Part shown: piece by piece, positions 62,056-64,000 of the stretch | Layout: every line of letters starts with the position of its first letter | How positions within the stretch are numbered: the first letter of the stretch is position 1 | Assembly (NCBI GenBank): GCA_038528385.1 | Contig: JBCBET010000005.1 | Span: forward strand, 132,084-196,083 | Reading direction: 5' to 3' | Length of the DNA: 64,000 nucleotides | Origin: Shimia_B sp038528385 | Lineage (GTDB): Bacteria > Pseudomonadota > Alphaproteobacteria > Rhodobacterales > Rhodobacteraceae | Translations under genes and position numbers: made by a program | The notes under the pieces: model-generated | Told to the model about the DNA's origin: nothing | Databases searched by the model: none | Seen by the model: the letters and a program-made list of their open reading frames with translations, nothing else

Positions 62056-62997
62056 TCAGCGGCTTTCTGGCAGCGGAATGAACTCCGCGTCGTCACCGGG
62101 CGGAAGCTGAAAACGCCCGTGTTTCCAGTCACCTGCGCGCCATGCTTCCTTCGCGTGTTCGATGCGTTCCTTGGAGGAGGCCACGAAATTCCACCAGATG
62201 TATCGGGGCCCCTCGAGGGTCGCGCCGCCCAAGAGCATGAGCCGCGCACCGGTCTCGCCGGCGGTGAGCGACACCGCATCGCCGGGGCGGAAGACCATCA
62301 TCTGCCCCCTCTCGAAGCGCTGCCCGGCCACGTCGACGGCGCCCTCCACGACGTAGACGCCGCGGTCCTCGTGGTCGTCGGGCATGGGCAGCTTCGCCCC
62401 CGCCTCGAGCAGCGCGTCGGCATACAACATCTCCGACGCCACCTCCACCGGCGCCTCTTCCCCGTAGGCCGTGCCGAGGATGAGCCGCACCTCTTTGCCC
62501 TCGCCTTCCATCAGGGGCAATTCGCCCTTGCCAGCATGGACGAAATCGGCCCCGCGATCCTCGTGATCCTTGGGAAGCGCCACCCAGGTCTGAATGCCGA
62601 AGAGGCTGTGAGGGTTGCGCCGCACCTCTCCATCGGCGCGCTCGGAATGGGTGATACCGTGCCCGGCCACCATCCAGTTCACTGCGCCAGGCTCGATCCA
62701 TTGATCGGTGCCCACGCTGTCCCGGTGATGGATCTTGCCCTTGTAGAGATAGGTCACCGTGGCGAGCCCGATATGGGGATGCGGACGCACGTCGATGCCT
62801 TGGCCGGTGACGAACTCCGCGGGACCCATCTGGTCGAAGAAGATGAACGGCCCCACCATCTGCCGCTTCGGCGCCGGCAGCGCCCGGCGCACTTCGAAGC
62901 CGCCGAGGTCGCGGGCGCGCGGCACGATCACGGTGTCGATGGCGTCGACTTCCGTTCCGGTGGGGCAATGGGGATCAAGGGCGGGGTTCCAGGACAT
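62056..62997 (-). CDS. Pirin family protein
   Basis: A 313-aa double-cupin protein. The N-terminal cupin holds the metal ligand motif VRPHPHIGLATVTYLYKGKIHHRDSVG, then GAVNWMVAGHGITHSERADGE with further His and Glu ligands, as in pirins including those with quercetinase activity. The C-terminal cupin lacks clear ligands. I start at the ATG at 62997 (MSWNPALDPHCP), because GGAAGGAG lies six bases upstream; starts at 63003 or 63087 are less likely. Biological role in bacteria is uncertain. Confidence 0.9.
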   Translation of the reverse strand: MSWNPALDPHCPTGTEVDAIDTVIVPRARDLGGFEVRRALPAPKRQMVGPFIFFDQMGPAEFVTGQGIDVRPHPHIGLATVTYLYKGKIHHRDSVGTDQWIEPGAVNWMVAGHGITHSERADGEVRRNPHSLFGIQTWVALPKDHEDRGADFVHAGKGELPLMEGEGKEVRLILGTAYGEEAPVEVASEMLYADALLEAGAKLPMPDDHEDRGVYVVEGAVDVAGQRFERGQMMVFRPGDAVSLTAGETGARLMLLGGATLEGPRYIWWNFVASSKERIEHAKEAWRAGDWKHGRFQLPPGDDAEFIPLPESR

Positions 62998-63127
62998 GGG
63001 CATCTCCTTCCAGATTGGGTCGAAGATAGCCCGCCGGGCCATCGCACAAAACACGCCGCAAGCCACCGGTATGGTGCGTAGTCGCACAGGCTAAGACCGG
63101 CCGCAGGATGCCGACAGAAGCATGCGG

Positions 63128-63200
63128 TGGGTGGTGAGGGGCTCGAACCCCCGACATTTTCGGTGTAAACGAAACGCTCTACCAGCTGAGCTAACCACCC
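63128..63200 (-). tRNA. tRNA-Val (anticodon UAC)
   Basis: Minus strand: GGGTGGT (63194-63200) pairs with ACCACCC (63129-63135). The anticodon loop TTTACAC gives UAC. D-arm TTAGCTCAGCTGGTAGAGC and T-loop GGTTCGAGCC are normal. The discriminator is A, and the next bases are CCG, so CCA is not encoded and must be added. Confidence 0.95.
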
Positions 63201-63242
63201 GCGCCGTCGCTCATAGCGCCAGCGGACCGCGGAGCGCAAGCG

Positions 63243-63827
63243 CTAGTCCCCGGCCTTCAGTTCTTCCTGCTGCCCGCCGGCCATGTGGAACACGTTGCCC
63301 TGCCCACCGGGAAGCTCCGAGAGCCGCGCGATGCTCCAGCCGAGGTAGAGAGCCCTGAGCATGCGGCTGGTGATACCGTGCGTCACGAGTACCGCCGGGC
63401 CCTCCAGGCTCTCCAAGAATGCCCGGCACCGCGTTTCGAGCCGCGCGAGGCCTTCGCCGCCCGGGGCCCGGTCGTATAGCGCCAGCGTCTCGCCCGAGGG
63501 CACGGTGGGATCATAGGGCACGCCGAGCTCATCGCGGAGCCTGCCAGACCAGTCTCCCACATCGATCTCCCGAAGCCTGCGGTCGGTTTCGATGACCGGC
63601 ATAAGCGGGGCGATGGCGATACCGGCCGTCTCCACCGCGCGGCCCATAGGAGAGGACACTGCGCGAAAGCCGGAGATGTCCCGCGCGGCCAGGATGCGGC
63701 CCTGCAGGCGCGCGTGCTCCCGGCCGAGCGCGGTCAACGGCGAGTTCAGAGAACCCTGCAGCCGCCCCTCAGCGTTCCATTCCGTCTGACCATGCCGCAG
63801 GACGTAGAGATCGGGATAGGGGCGCAT
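63243..63827 (-). CDS. Histidine phosphatase family protein (phosphoglycerate mutase-like)
   Basis: A 194-aa enzyme from the ATG at 63827. The catalytic motif is YVLRHGQTEWNAEGRLQG with Arg11/His12, the second basic residue region is SSPMGRAVETA, and the later histidine is in AVLVTHGITSRMLR. The fold covers cofactor-dependent phosphoglycerate mutases, CobC/alpha-ribazole phosphatases and broad phosphatases; which applies here is not decided. It lies between two tRNA-Val genes on the same strand. Confidence 0.88.
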   Translation of the reverse strand: MRPYPDLYVLRHGQTEWNAEGRLQGSLNSPLTALGREHARLQGRILAARDISGFRAVSSPMGRAVETAGIAIAPLMPVIETDRRLREIDVGDWSGRLRDELGVPYDPTVPSGETLALYDRAPGGEGLARLETRCRAFLESLEGPAVLVTHGITSRMLRALYLGWSIARLSELPGGQGNVFHMAGGQQEELKAGD

Positions 63828-63925
63828 GTCCACCGGCCTCACCGGGACTTTGGATTCGGGCGGGCGGGTGCGAGGGGCGCAGCCACGAGCGTCCGAACCG
63901 CACGATCACCGACCCTGAGGGAGTG

Positions 63926-64000
63926 TGGTGGGTGATAAGAGATTTGAACTCCTGACATCTTCGATGTGAACGAAGCGCTCTACCACTGAGCTAATCACCC
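63926..64000 (-). tRNA. tRNA-Val (anticodon CAC)
   Basis: Minus strand: GGGTGAT (63994-64000) pairs with ATCACCC (63930-63936). The anticodon loop TTCACAT gives CAC. The discriminator is A and CCA is encoded (63926-63928). The 5' end is the last base of the window; the mature tRNA is complete but its promoter lies outside. Confidence 0.93.

Overview
The window is a high-GC, gene-dense stretch of an alphaproteobacterial chromosome, most probably from the Roseobacter group of the Rhodobacteraceae. The evidence is C4-pathway hemA with an FnrL-type site upstream, a ZapA/ZauP-type pair, a gene-transfer-agent type holin and endolysin, an alphaproteobacterial LexA box, and dispersed intergenic repeats of a kind I remember from this family. 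No phage, transposon, plasmid or CRISPR module is visible. Species cannot be named from the sequence alone.

Layout. 1-4755: a cut-off comEC divergent from gltX and gltA, then two small unknown genes on the minus strand. 4879-12741 (minus): an enoyl-CoA hydratase, cytochrome c maturation genes ccmH-ccmF and ccmE interrupted by a GTA-type endolysin/holin pair, then argC, murI and an acyltransferase; a LysR regulator diverges from these. 13845-14309: a gene-free stretch holding a candidate small RNA with an anti-Shine-Dalgarno loop and a triple GTAC array with 11-bp period. 14310-17473: purL, bolA, a small membrane protein and grxD. 17527-18445: zapA and a coiled-coil partner. 18669-22855: tkt, a small protein, gap, a DUF1127-like protein and coaD. 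22999-28117: valine catabolism (mmsA, unknown, acyl-CoA dehydrogenase, hydroxyisobutyryl-CoA hydrolase, mmsB), followed by a 27-aa membrane microprotein.

28267-32364: uvrA behind a LexA box, then an MFS transporter. 32475-35267: a secreted von Willebrand A protein with six tandem repeats. 35483-40108: lpdA, a DUF924 protein, an MFS transporter and queA. 40128-45922: an AsmA/YhdP-like envelope protein, bcp, and an M23 peptidase overlapping a bactofilin. 45939-53645: an MFS exporter, prfB, PBP1A, an amidase and an aminotransferase. 53669-55761: an M48 protease with repeats coupled to a DsbA-like oxidoreductase. 55771-60180: a RodZ-like protein with a duplicated C-terminal domain, hemA and an M20 peptidase. 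60177-61625: an unusual leucine-rich-repeat protein of lower GC. 61626-64000: a second GTAC array, tRNA-Asp, a pirin, tRNA-Val(UAC), a phosphoglycerate-mutase-like phosphatase and tRNA-Val(CAC).

Most genes are housekeeping. The recurring theme is the cell envelope: peptidoglycan synthesis and cleavage, shape determinants (bactofilin, RodZ-like), division (ZapA pair) and periplasmic thiol/heme chemistry. The points that most deserve a second look are the anti-SD small RNA, the paired GTAC arrays, the GTA lysis cassette inside the ccm cluster, the LRR gene, the repeated vWA protein and the microproteins. All family names are from reading the translations; no database search was run.
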